From positions 62,001 to 126,000 of the forward strand of contig NZ_JNWK01000002.1 of assembly GCF_000716445.1 (NCBI RefSeq): a stretch of 64,000 nt of DNA, in the 5' to 3' direction. A model generated the notes under the pieces. The model had not been told where the DNA came from. It saw nothing but the letters and a program-made list of their open reading frames with translations, and did no database searches. The DNA comes from Streptomyces wedmorensis (GTDB taxonomy: Bacteria > Actinomycetota > Actinomycetes > Streptomycetales > Streptomycetaceae). Numbering within the stretch: the stretch's first letter is position 1; each line of letters opens with the position of its first letter. A program made the position numbers and the translations under genes. Of this stretch, positions 25,460 to 34,027 are shown in pieces.

Positions 25460-26463
25460 TAGCGCGGCAGGACGACGACGTACGCGGAGGGCTGCCGGTC
25501 CGGCGCGGCCATCAGGGCCGTACGGACCACGGTGGCCTGCTGGTCCATCGCCTCGCGCAGCTTGCGCGGGGTGATGTGGAGGACCGTGATGCCGAGCCGC
25601 TCCAGGTGCTCGCGCTTGCGGGTGTACTCCGACCAGAGCGCGTCGTCCTCCTGCCGCGGCGCCCGGGTGTCCAGCTCGACGGCGACCGCCTGGTCCGGCC
25701 AGTAGGCGTCCACGCCGCCCAGGTGGGGGCCGCCCGGCAGCCGCAGGTCCACGTTCCACAGCGGGTCCGGCAGGCCGGACTCCCGCACCATGTCGTACAG
25801 CCGCTGCTCGGAGAGCGAGCGCCCCTCGGCCAGCAGCGTGTCCACCGCGTCCACCACGTGCGGCCGCGTCAGCAGCCGGGCCCGGTTCAACTCCCTCACC
25901 ACCGCGCCCGGTTCGCAGTGTCCGCCGCGGACGGCCTCGGTGAGCAGCCGGCGTACCGTCTCCGCGTCCGAGAGGCCCGACACCGCGTCGGCGACGGAGC
26001 GGGCGACCGGCGCGACGGGGACGCCCGTGAGCTCGACCGGCTCCGGGGCCTCGGGCGCGCGCACCACCCGCACCCAGCCGGTCGACCGCAGCCGCCGGGT
26101 GCGCGGCACCAGCACGTCGATCCGGTCCAGGGCGGTGAGCGGGGGAGCGGACGAGAAGCGGTGCAGGGTCAGGGCGGCGAGCCCGGTGATCATCGCGTCC
26201 GGCCTCAGGGTGGGTACGGCGCCGGTCCTGCGGGCGTAGAGGAGCGCGGCCTTCAGGCGGTCCTCGCTGGTGGGCTGCCCCGGGTGGAGCAGGAACACAC
26301 CGGGCAGCAGCTGCTGCCAGCCGCCCGGCCGGCAGCGTGCGGCCACCTCGGCGGCGGGCATCCCCTGCGCCCTCAACTGGTCGGCCGACGCCAGGCGTTG
26401 GGCCCGTCCGGTGTGGGGGGAGAGGGGGAGGGGGCGGGGGGTGATGGGGGTGTTGTGGTTCAT
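25459..26463 (-). CDS. AbiEi-antitoxin-like and DUF559/PD-(D/E)XK-like protein
   Basis: A 334-residue protein from ATG 26461-26463. The N-terminal ~60 residues (LASADQLRAQGMPAAEVAARCRPGGWQQLLPGVFLLHPG) resemble the winged-helix domain of type IV AbiEi antitoxins. The C-terminal ~80 residues (GGVDAYWPDQAVAVELD, then RKREHLERLGITVLHITPRKLRE) resemble Vsr/DUF559 nucleases, with the D...E-x-D acidic cluster at ~258-272 but a weakly defined lysine. Proteins of this build are common in actinobacteria, and their activity is unproven. No AbiEii-type toxin gene is adjacent, so a toxin-antitoxin role is not supported here. Confidence 0.7.
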   Translation of the reverse strand: MNHNTPITPRPLPLSPHTGRAQRLASADQLRAQGMPAAEVAARCRPGGWQQLLPGVFLLHPGQPTSEDRLKAALLYARRTGAVPTLRPDAMITGLAALTLHRFSSAPPLTALDRIDVLVPRTRRLRSTGWVRVVRAPEAPEPVELTGVPVAPVARSVADAVSGLSDAETVRRLLTEAVRGGHCEPGAVVRELNRARLLTRPHVVDAVDTLLAEGRSLSEQRLYDMVRESGLPDPLWNVDLRLPGGPHLGGVDAYWPDQAVAVELDTRAPRQEDDALWSEYTRKREHLERLGITVLHITPRKLREAMDQQATVVRTALMAAPDRQPSAYVVVLPR

Positions 26464-26520
26464 GCCGGGGGTCTTCCGCTCCCGAAGGCTCCCCTAACCC
26501 CTGTTACACGCTCGTCGACA

Positions 26521-26543
26521 TTTAGGGACAAGCTCGCCCTAAA
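26521..26543. promoter_or_regulatory. Palindrome TTTAGGG-N9-CCCTAAA
   Basis: Perfect 7-bp inverted arms (26521-26527 and 26537-26543) lie about 58 bp upstream of the AbiEi-like start, in an AT-richer patch. They may be an operator or part of the promoter for that gene. Confidence 0.4.
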
Positions 26544-26565
26544 GTACGCGCGTTCGACTGCCGAT

Positions 26566-26597
26566 GGGGGCGGCGCACCTTCACCGGAGCCGCCCCC
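26566..26597 (-). terminator. Terminator of the second pepN gene
   Basis: GGGGGCGGC (26566-26574) pairs with GCCGCCCCC (26589-26597), 14 bp after the stop of the gene ending at 26611 on the minus strand. Confidence 0.75.
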
Positions 26598-26610
26598 ACC
26601 GCGTCACTGC

Positions 26611-29160
26611 CTAGACCGCCGCGCGTCCATCGCACTCCTGCGCCCGCAGCGCCCGCGCCAGGTCGTCGCGCCCCTCGAGGACGAGGCGGCGCAGGGCCGG
26701 CGCGGCCGACGCGTGGGCGGAGAGCCAGTCGTCCGCCGCGGCCAGCGTCGTCTCGTCGTCCTGGAGGCCGGGGAACAGGCCCCGGACGACGTCCATGCCG
26801 ATCTGGATCGACCGGTCGGCCCACAGCTGCTCGATCGCGGCGAAGTACTTCTCGCCGTACGGGGCGATCAGCTCGCGCTGCGAGGCCTGGACGAAGCCCG
26901 TGATGGTCGCTTCGACCAGCGCGTTCGACAGGGTGTCCGACTCGACGACCTGCGCCCACGCCTGCGCCTTGACCGCCGGCGAAGGCCGCGAGGCGAGGAG
27001 GCGGACCTGGTGGCGCTTGCCCGTCGCCGTGTCGTCGCGGGCCAGTTCCTCGTCGATCCGCTCCTCGTCCGCGAGGCCGTGCACGACCAGCGGGGTGAGC
27101 AGCGCCCAGCGCAGCTCCTGGTCGACGTCGAGGCCGTCGATCTTCGCCGTGCCGTCGAGCAGCCCCTCCAGGAGCTGGAAGTCGGCCTCCGACGAGGACG
27201 TCGCCGCGAAGAACCGCGCCCAGGTCAGCTGGTGCTCGCTGCCCGGCAGGGCGAGCCGCAGCTCGCGCAGCCCGCCGTCGGCGAGCAGCCGCCCGCCCTC
27301 CTCGCGCCACGTGTGCGCCGCGTAGTGGGTGACCGCGGACCTCGTCCAGGCGTGCACCATCTGGAGGACGCCGATGTCGGTCTCGCTGCCCGTGAAGGCG
27401 AGCGCGACGGCGACGAAGTCCCGGGCGGGCATCAGCCCGTCACGGGTCAGGTTCCACAGCGCGGACCAGCACAGGGCGCGGGCCAGCGGGTCGGCGATGG
27501 AACCGAGGTGCGCGCGCACGGTGGCGAGGGAGACCTCGTCGAAGCGGATCTTGCAGTACGTCAGATCGTCGTCGTTGACGAGCACCAGGTCGGGCCGCTC
27601 CTGGCCCGCGAGCTCGGAGACGACGGTCCGCGCGCCGGTGATGTCGACCTCGGCCCGCGCGTACCGGGCGAGCACTCCGTCGGACAGCCGGTAGAGGCCG
27701 ACCGCCGCCCGGTGCGGACGCGGCTCGCCGCCCTCCTGGACGACGGCGAGCTCGGTGATCCGGCCCTCCGCGTCGCAGGTGACGGCCGGCGTCAGGGTGT
27801 TCACGCCGGAGGTCTGGAGCCAGGACTTCGCCCAGGCCTTCATGTCGCGCCCGGAGGTCTCCTCCAGGATCGCGAGGAGGTCGGCGAGCCGCGTGTTGCC
27901 GTAGGCGTGGCGCTTGAAGTAGCGGCGCGCGCCCTCCAGGAACGCCTCCCGGCCGGCGTAGGCGACGAGCTGCTTGAGGACCGACGCGCCCTTGGCGTAC
28001 GTGATGCCGTCGAAGTTGAGCTTGGCGTCCTCCAGGTCACGGATGTCGGCCGTGATCGGGTGCGTGGACGGCAGCTGGTCGGCGCGGTACGCCCAGGCCT
28101 TGCGGTTGTTGGCGAAGGTCACCCAGCTGTTGGTGAAGCGGGTGGCCTCGGCGTTCACGAAGGAGCCCATGAAGTCGGCGAACGACTCCTTCAGCCACAG
28201 GTCGTCCCACCACACCATGGTGACCAGGTCGCCGAACCACATGTGCGCCATCTCGTGCAGGATGACGTTGGCCCGGCTCTCGTACTGGGCCTGGGTGACC
28301 CGGCCCCGGTAGACGTACTCCTCGCGGAAGGTCACCATCCCCGGGTTCTCCATCGCGCCGAGGTTGTACTCGGGGACGAAGGCCTGGTCGTACTTCCCGA
28401 AGGGGTAGGGGAAGTCGAAGTTGTCGTGGAAGAAGTCGAAGCCCTGCTTGGTGATGAGGAAGACGTCGTCCGCGTCGAAGTGCTTCGCCAGCGACTTGCG
28501 GCACATCGCGCCGAGCGGGATCTCCAGGTCGCCGCGCGTGTAGCTGTCGGTCACGTAGTGGTACGGGCCCGCCACGACACAGGTGATGTACGTCGAGATG
28601 GGCGCCGTCTCGGCGAACCGCCACACGCCGTCGGCGTCCCGTTCCCCCGCGCCGTTCGACCAGACCGTCCAGCCCTCGGGGGCGGTCACCGCGAAGCGGT
28701 ACGGCGCCTTGAGGTCGGGCTGCTCGAAGTCGGCGTACACCCGGCGGGCGTCGGACGGCTCGTACTGCGTGTAGAGGTAGACCTCGCCGTCCTCCGGGTC
28801 GACGAAGCGGTGCATGCCCTCGCCGGTGCGGCTGTAGGCGCACTGCGCGTCCACGACGAGCACGTTCTCGTCGGCGAGGCCGTCGATCGCGATCCGCGAG
28901 CCGTCGAAGACGACCGCCGGGTCGAGCGTGCGGCCGTTCAGGGTGATCGCGTTCACGGAGGGCGCGATCAGGTCGACGAAGGTGGAGTCGCCCGTGCCGG
29001 TGCGGCGGAAACGGATCGTCGTCTCCGAACGGAAGGTGCGGACCGCTTCGGCGGAGTCGCCGACGGCCGAGCGGAGGTCGAGGACGACCTCGTACCCGTC
29101 GACGGACAGCAGCTCGGCCCGCTCCTGGGCCTCGTCGCGGGACAGATTCTCACCGGGCAC
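26611..29160 (-). CDS. Aminopeptidase N paralogue (M1 family)
   Basis: An 849-residue M1 metallopeptidase. The start GTG 29158-29160 (MPGENLSRDEAQERA) has GAAGGAG five bases upstream. Signatures: GAMENPG, HEMAHMWFGDLVTMVWWDDLWLKE (zinc HEXXH and distal E), FDGITYAKGASVLKQL and a helical C-terminal domain. It aligns end to end with the gene at 12231, including the same N-terminal PGxNLxRxEAQxRA, so the two are paralogues on the same strand about 14 kb apart. Role: cytoplasmic peptide breakdown. The two copies may differ in specificity or expression; nothing visible decides this. Confidence 0.92.
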   Translation of the reverse strand: MPGENLSRDEAQERAELLSVDGYEVVLDLRSAVGDSAEAVRTFRSETTIRFRRTGTGDSTFVDLIAPSVNAITLNGRTLDPAVVFDGSRIAIDGLADENVLVVDAQCAYSRTGEGMHRFVDPEDGEVYLYTQYEPSDARRVYADFEQPDLKAPYRFAVTAPEGWTVWSNGAGERDADGVWRFAETAPISTYITCVVAGPYHYVTDSYTRGDLEIPLGAMCRKSLAKHFDADDVFLITKQGFDFFHDNFDFPYPFGKYDQAFVPEYNLGAMENPGMVTFREEYVYRGRVTQAQYESRANVILHEMAHMWFGDLVTMVWWDDLWLKESFADFMGSFVNAEATRFTNSWVTFANNRKAWAYRADQLPSTHPITADIRDLEDAKLNFDGITYAKGASVLKQLVAYAGREAFLEGARRYFKRHAYGNTRLADLLAILEETSGRDMKAWAKSWLQTSGVNTLTPAVTCDAEGRITELAVVQEGGEPRPHRAAVGLYRLSDGVLARYARAEVDITGARTVVSELAGQERPDLVLVNDDDLTYCKIRFDEVSLATVRAHLGSIADPLARALCWSALWNLTRDGLMPARDFVAVALAFTGSETDIGVLQMVHAWTRSAVTHYAAHTWREEGGRLLADGGLRELRLALPGSEHQLTWARFFAATSSSEADFQLLEGLLDGTAKIDGLDVDQELRWALLTPLVVHGLADEERIDEELARDDTATGKRHQVRLLASRPSPAVKAQAWAQVVESDTLSNALVEATITGFVQASQRELIAPYGEKYFAAIEQLWADRSIQIGMDVVRGLFPGLQDDETTLAAADDWLSAHASAAPALRRLVLEGRDDLARALRAQECDGRAAV

Positions 29161-29322
29161 GGTCACTCCTTCGTGGCGCGTTCGAAACAGCCGCAATCCT
29201 CCCATGTGCGGCTGTCCGCCGGGACACGGGAATCCGGGCGCCACGGGAATGCGGCCGCGTTACCGTGGCGTTGCCTCCTTTCGGCGCACCGCCTACTTCC
29301 CACGGCCGTATAGAGGAGTGAC

Positions 29323-29958
29323 ATGTCCGAGAGCAGGACCACCGCCGACTTCTACTTCGACCCGCTGTGCCCGTGGGCCTGGATGACCTCCCGCTGGATG
29401 CTGGAGGTCGAGCAGGTCCGTCCGGTCGACGTGCGCTGGAAGGTCATGAGCCTGGCCGTGCTCAACGAGGACCGGCTCGACGAGGTGCCGGCCGAGTACC
29501 GGGAGATGCTGGAGACCAAGGCCTGGGGCCCGGTCCGGGTCGTCATAGCGGCGCAGCAGCTGCACGGCGACGAGGTCGTCGGCAAGCTCTACACGGCGCT
29601 CGGCACCCGCTTCCACAACAACGGCGAGGGCCCGACCCGCGAGGCGATCGCCGGCGCCCTGGCCGACGTCGGCCTGCCCGAGGACCTGGTGGAGTACGCC
29701 GACAAGGACACCTACGACACCGAGCTGCGCGCCTCCCACCAGGAGGGCATCGGCAAGGTCGGCCAGGACGTCGGCACCCCCGTCATCGCCGTACCGGGCC
29801 CGACGGGCGACGAGGTCGCCTTCTTCGGTCCCGTCGTCACCCCGACCCCGCGCGGCGACGCGGCGGCCCGGCTCTGGGACGGCACCCTGCTGGTGGCGTC
29901 GACGCCGGGCTTCTACGAGATCAAGCGCACCCGTACGGCGGCGCCCAGCTTCGAGTAG
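29323..29958 (+). CDS. DsbA-like oxidoreductase, mycothiol-dependent nitroreductase family
   Basis: A 211-residue thioredoxin-fold protein (DsbA type, with helical insertion) from ATG 29323 with GAGGAG upstream. It matches the mycobacterial Rv2466c family in several places: FDPLCPWxWxTSRWxLEV near the N-terminus, the MSLAVLNE strand, VGTPVIAV (cis-Pro) and a C-terminal KRTRTxxPxF. Rv2466c uses a CPWC pair with mycothiol; here the motif is C16-P-W-A19, so the second Cys is absent. A single-Cys, mycothiol-dependent reaction is plausible. It is monocistronic with a strong terminator. Confidence 0.85.
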   Translation: MSESRTTADFYFDPLCPWAWMTSRWMLEVEQVRPVDVRWKVMSLAVLNEDRLDEVPAEYREMLETKAWGPVRVVIAAQQLHGDEVVGKLYTALGTRFHNNGEGPTREAIAGALADVGLPEDLVEYADKDTYDTELRASHQEGIGKVGQDVGTPVIAVPGPTGDEVAFFGPVVTPTPRGDAAARLWDGTLLVASTPGFYEIKRTRTAAPSFE

Positions 29959-29980
29959 TCCCCGGTCCGCCCCCGGTACG

Positions 29981-30019
29981 GAAGAACCCCCGCGATTCCT
30001 GTCATCGCGGGGGTTCTTC
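29981..30019 (+). terminator. Intrinsic terminator with U-rich tail
   Basis: A perfect 15-bp stem (29981-29995 with 30005-30019) is followed by TTTC, just after the oxidoreductase gene. Confidence 0.88.
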
Positions 30020-30074
30020 TTTCATCCGCCTGCCCGGTGAAGGTTGAGAAGACGATCACGAGCAGGAGCGCGGG

Positions 30075-30719
30075 TCAGAAGGAGATCAGCGGTACGGAGG
30101 CCTTGGCGGCGTGGTAGCGCCTGCTCACGTCCTGCCAGTTGACGACCTGCCACATGGCCTCGATGAAGTCGACCTTCTGGTTCTTGTACTGCAGGTAGAA
30201 GGCGTGCTCCCAGGCGTCGAAGACGAGGACCGGGACCGAGCCCTGGCCGACGTTGCCCTGGTGGTCGTAGACCTGCTCGACGATGAGCCGGCCGCTGATC
30301 GGCTCGTACGCGAGGACGCCCCAGCCGGAGCCCTGGGTGGTCGCGGAGGCCTTGGTGAGCTGGGCCTTGAACTTGGCGAAGGAGCCGAAGGACTCGGTGA
30401 TGGCGTCCGCGAGGTCACCGACGCCGTCGGCGGCCAGCGGCTCGCCCCCGCCCCCGTTCTTCGGGCTGTCCATGTTGTTCCAGTAGATGGAGTGCAGGAT
30501 GTGGCCGGAGAGGTGGAACGCGAGGTTCTTCTCCAGGCCGTTGATCGCGCCCCACTGGTCCTTGTCGCGCGCCTCCTCCAGCTGCTCCAGGGTGTCGTTC
30601 GCGCCCTTGACGTAAGCGGCGTGGTGCTTGTCGTGGTGCAGCTCGATGATCTGCGGATTGATCACCGGCTCCAGCGCCGCGTAGTCGTACGGCAGCTCCG
30701 GAAGTGTGTAGATCGCCAT
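30075..30719 (-). CDS. sodF: Superoxide dismutase, iron (Fe-Zn) type
   Basis: A 214-residue enzyme that converts superoxide to oxygen and hydrogen peroxide in the cytoplasm. The metal ligands are visible: H28 (LHHDKHH), H76 (ILHSIYW), D168 and H172 (FDAWEHAFY). The sequence is of the SodF type known from Streptomyces, where SodF is made only when nickel is scarce and SodN is absent. Between the start and the upstream flank is a TTGCA-N6-TTGCA element that fits the nickel-responsive Nur operator known for sodF promoters. ATG 30717-30719 has AAGGGG upstream. Confidence 0.95.
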   Translation of the reverse strand: MAIYTLPELPYDYAALEPVINPQIIELHHDKHHAAYVKGANDTLEQLEEARDKDQWGAINGLEKNLAFHLSGHILHSIYWNNMDSPKNGGGGEPLAADGVGDLADAITESFGSFAKFKAQLTKASATTQGSGWGVLAYEPISGRLIVEQVYDHQGNVGQGSVPVLVFDAWEHAFYLQYKNQKVDFIEAMWQVVNWQDVSRRYHAAKASVPLISF

Positions 30720-30748
30720 TGCCCGGCCCCTTCGACTGCTCCTGCTTG

Positions 30749-30765
30749 TTGCAACCTATGTGCAA
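30749..30765 (-). promoter_or_regulatory. Nur (nickel-responsive) operator candidate of sodF
   Basis: On the minus strand TTGCACATAGGTTGCAA lies 30 bp before the sodF start, in the promoter region. Nur, the nickel-binding Fur-family repressor of Streptomyces, is known to repress sodF through TTGCA-type half-sites; the match is by recall of that motif. Confidence 0.55.
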
Positions 30766-30804
30766 GTGCAGGCTAGCAGTAGTTGATCTATCGGGGCATG
30801 AAAG

Positions 30805-30835
30805 GACCCCCGGACCGACGGGCGGTCCGGGGGTC
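30805..30835 (-). terminator. Terminator of the permease gene
   Basis: A 13-bp perfect stem (30805-30817 and 30823-30835) with a five-base loop lies 24 bp after the stop of the permease gene ending at 30859. Confidence 0.82.
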
Positions 30836-30858
30836 GCGTACGGGCAAGGGGGGAGGGG

Positions 30859-32268
30859 TCAGGAGGCCCGGCCCGCCGCCCTCTGCCGCACGAAGCCGAC
30901 GACGGCGAGCAGCAGGGTCAGCCCGCCCGTCCAGTACAGCTGGACGCGGGTGCCTTCCTCGCGGGCCATCAGGACGAAGATCGCCGCCATGCCGGCCAGC
31001 GCCACCCAGGTCAGGACCGGGAACGCCCACATGCGCACGACCAGCTTCTCCGGCGCCTCCCGCTCGGTGCGGCGGCGCAGCACCAGCTGCGAGGCGGCGA
31101 TGAAGAACCAGACGACCAGGATGATCGCGCCGATCGTGTTGAGCAGCCAGACGAAGATGTCGGCCGGCCGCCAGTAGCTCAGCAGCACGCAGCCGAAGCC
31201 GAAGACCGAGGAGACCAGCACGGCCGGGCGGGGGACGCCGCCGAAGAGGCGGCCGAGCGCCTTCGGGCCCTGGCCGCGCGCGACGAGCGAGCCGGCCATG
31301 CGGGAGGCGCCGTAGATGTTGGCGTTCATCGCCGACAGCAGGGCGACCAGCACGACGACGTTCATGATCTCGCCGGCGCCCGAGATGCCCAGGTGGTCGA
31401 GGGTGGCGACGTACGGGCCCTTCTCCACGACCGCCTTGTCGTCCCACGGGACGAGGGTCACGATGACCGCCATCGAGCCGATGTAGAAGAGGGCGATCCG
31501 CCACATCGCCGTGCGGACGGCCTTGGCGACGCCCTGCACCGGGTGCTCCGACTCGGCCGCCGCGATGGTGACCGTCTCCAGGCCGCCGTAGGCGAAGACC
31601 GAGGCCAGCAGACCCACGATCAGGCCCTCGGAGCCGTTCGGGAAGAACCCGCCGTCGCCGGTCAGGTTCGCGGTGCCCGGAGCGTCCGTGCCGGGCAGGA
31701 CGCCGACGATCGCGAGCACGCCGATGCCGAGGAAGAGGACGATCGCGCCGACCTTCAGCGCGGCGAACCAGAACTCGAACTCGCCGAAGTTCTTCACCGC
31801 CGCCAGGTTGGTGACGGTGAAGACCACCATGAACAGCGCGACCCAGGCCCACTCGGGGCTGCCCGGGAACCAGCCGGTCATGATCTTCGCCGCGCCGATG
31901 CCCTCCAGGCCGACGGCGACGCAGAGCAGGAACCAGAAGGCCCAGCCCGAGGTGAAGCCCGCCCAGGAGCCGAAGGCCCGCTCGGCGTGGACGGAGAAGG
32001 AGCCGGAGGCCGGGTTCGCCGCCGACATCTCGCCGAGCATCCGCATCACGAGCATCACGAGGATGCCGGACAGGGCGTAGGCGATCACGATCGACGGACC
32101 GGCGGCGGCGATGCCGGCGCCGGAGCCGACGAAGAGGCCGGCACCGATGACGCCGCCGAGGGCGATCATCGAGAGGTGGCGCTGCTTGAGGCCGTGCGAG
32201 AGACCCTCGGCGGGTGCGGTCGCGCCGTCCTTGCGGTCGGCCGGCGCGGGCGCGGTGGTCCGGGACAT
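30859..32268 (-). CDS. Amino acid permease (APC superfamily, AAT type), copy 1
   Basis: A 469-residue permease with twelve membrane helices. The N-terminus has the family signature after a polar tail: HGLKQRHLSMIALGGVIGAGLFVGSGAGI, the unwound substrate-binding helix 1, followed by MLGEMSAANPASGSFS. It resembles GabP/AnsP/ProY-type symporters; the amino acid carried cannot be told. It has close relatives at 32384 and 34653; with the former it shares a 64-bp identical stretch (31748-31811). It is followed by its own terminator, so it is probably monocistronic or the end of a transcript with copy 2. Confidence 0.9.
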   Translation of the reverse strand: MSRTTAPAPADRKDGATAPAEGLSHGLKQRHLSMIALGGVIGAGLFVGSGAGIAAAGPSIVIAYALSGILVMLVMRMLGEMSAANPASGSFSVHAERAFGSWAGFTSGWAFWFLLCVAVGLEGIGAAKIMTGWFPGSPEWAWVALFMVVFTVTNLAAVKNFGEFEFWFAALKVGAIVLFLGIGVLAIVGVLPGTDAPGTANLTGDGGFFPNGSEGLIVGLLASVFAYGGLETVTIAAAESEHPVQGVAKAVRTAMWRIALFYIGSMAVIVTLVPWDDKAVVEKGPYVATLDHLGISGAGEIMNVVVLVALLSAMNANIYGASRMAGSLVARGQGPKALGRLFGGVPRPAVLVSSVFGFGCVLLSYWRPADIFVWLLNTIGAIILVVWFFIAASQLVLRRRTEREAPEKLVVRMWAFPVLTWVALAGMAAIFVLMAREEGTRVQLYWTGGLTLLLAVVGFVRQRAAGRAS

Positions 32269-32383
32269 GAGCGAACCCTGTTCACTAGCTGAGACGGGGA
32301 GGAGCCCACAGTCTGGGTGGGTGCACCGCTCAGAGGGAACACGCGTCCGCTATACGGTCACGATCCTCACACAAAGTGAAGAA

Positions 32384-33772
32384 TCATGGCCGTTTCGTAC
32401 GCATCTCCCGCACCCAGGCCACCCCCAGCACCACGGCCGTCGCCGCAGCCGACCACAGCACCTGCGGCCGCGCCCCGTCGTCGCACAGCATCAGGACGAG
32501 CACCGCCGCCATCGCGGCCAGCGCCACCCACGTCAGCCAGGGGAAGCCCCACATCCGCAGCGTCAGCGTCTCCGGCGCCTCCCGCTCGATCCGGCGCCGC
32601 AGCCGCAGCTGCGAGACCGCGATCAGCGCCCAGACGAAGAGCAGCACCGCGCCGACCGCGTTGAGCATGTAGAGGAAGACGGAATCCGGCCACTTCAGAT
32701 TCAGCAGTACGGAGACGAAGCCGAAGGCCACCGAGGCGAGCACCGCCCGGCGCGGCACCCCGCCGCCCGCCGACCCGTCGCCCGAGACCTTGAGCAGCCC
32801 CCTCGGCGCCTCCCCGCGCTCCGCGAGCGAGAACACCATCCGGGACGACCCGTAGAGGTTCGCGTTGAGCGCCGAGAGCAGCGCCACGAACACCACCACG
32901 TTCATGATCTGGCCCGCCCCCGGCACGCCGATCGCGTCCAGGACCGCCACGTACGGCGACTCGCCGGGCTTCATCGACGTCCACGGCAGCAGGGTCACGA
33001 TCACCAGCATCGACCCCACGTAGAAGAGGAGGATCCGCCACACGGCGCTGCGCACCGCCCGCGCCACGTTCCGCGCGGGGTCGTCCGACTCGGCCGCCGC
33101 GATCGTGACGACCTCCAGGCCGCCGAACGCGAAGACGACCGCGAGGACCCCGGAGACCACGCCGGACCAGCCGTTCGGCAGGAACCCGCCCTGCCCGGTC
33201 AGATTGGTCATCCCCACCGGGTCCGTGTCGGGCAGCCACCCCACGATCGCGAGCACGCCCAGGACGAGGAAGAGGACGATCGCTCCGACCTTCAGCGCGG
33301 CGAACCAGAACTCGAACTCGCCGAAGTTCTTCACCGCCGCCAGGTTGGCGACGGTGAACACGACCATGAAGACCAGCACCCAGCCCCACTGCGGAACCCC
33401 CGGCGCCCAGCCGTTCGCGATCCGCGCCGCGCCCGTCGCCTCCACGGCGAGGACCACCACGAGCAGGAACCAGTACAGCCAGCCCACCGAGAAGCCGGCC
33501 CACCGGCCCAGTGCCCGCTCCGCGTGGACCGAGAAGGCCCCCGACGCGGGCATCGCCGACGACATCTCGCCCAGCATCCGCATGACCAGCATCGCCAGCG
33601 CGCCGGCGATCAGGTACGAGACGACGATGCCGGGTCCGGCGACGGCGATGCCCGCTCCCGAGCCGACGAAGAGTCCCGCGCCGATCACTCCGCCGAGCCC
33701 CAGCATCGTCAGGTGACGCTGTTTCAGGCCGTGGGAGAGGGGCTCCGGTTCGGGGGCGAGGGAGTCGTGCAT
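32384..33772 (-). CDS. Amino acid permease (APC superfamily), copy 2
   Basis: A 462-residue permease; ATG 33770-33772 (MHDSLAPEPEPLSHGLKQRH) is chosen because homology with copies 1 and 3 begins at SHGLKQRH and the open frame upstream has no start signal. It has twelve helices, with GGVIGAGLFVGSGAGIAVAGPG in helix 1 and MLGEMSSAMPASGAFS after helix 2. It lies 115 bp upstream of copy 1 on the same strand and may be cotranscribed with it. Over 31748-31811 and 33285-33348 the two genes are identical at DNA level, beyond what protein conservation requires. Confidence 0.9.
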   Translation of the reverse strand: MHDSLAPEPEPLSHGLKQRHLTMLGLGGVIGAGLFVGSGAGIAVAGPGIVVSYLIAGALAMLVMRMLGEMSSAMPASGAFSVHAERALGRWAGFSVGWLYWFLLVVVLAVEATGAARIANGWAPGVPQWGWVLVFMVVFTVANLAAVKNFGEFEFWFAALKVGAIVLFLVLGVLAIVGWLPDTDPVGMTNLTGQGGFLPNGWSGVVSGVLAVVFAFGGLEVVTIAAAESDDPARNVARAVRSAVWRILLFYVGSMLVIVTLLPWTSMKPGESPYVAVLDAIGVPGAGQIMNVVVFVALLSALNANLYGSSRMVFSLAERGEAPRGLLKVSGDGSAGGGVPRRAVLASVAFGFVSVLLNLKWPDSVFLYMLNAVGAVLLFVWALIAVSQLRLRRRIEREAPETLTLRMWGFPWLTWVALAAMAAVLVLMLCDDGARPQVLWSAAATAVVLGVAWVREMRTKRP

Positions 33773-34027
33773 GTGGGGGGCTCGTGCTCTCTGACGGTTT
33801 ATGGAGACCCAACAGTCTCTCCAGTGGACACCCCTTGGCGCAAAAGGGACCTCCGTGCACGAGTTCCCAGTGACGAGCGTCACGTGGCGCGACGCATGAT
33901 CGGCGCGGTTTGTTCGATCTCCACGAAGTGCTCGACCGCCCCTTTGTGGGCGGCTGACGGTGATCGGGCGTTCACTCCTGGCATACCGTCAACCTGTCCC
34001 TCCCACCCTCACCCTCGCGGAGTACCG
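33773..34027. other. Divergent promoter region of permease copy 2 and bioY
   Basis: These 255 bp hold both upstream regions. For bioY a TACCGT box at about 33993, with the start 30 bp downstream, is the best -10 candidate, and GCGGAG gives a ribosome site. I see no clear riboswitch; no thiamine- or biotin-type leader is evident. Confidence 0.35.
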
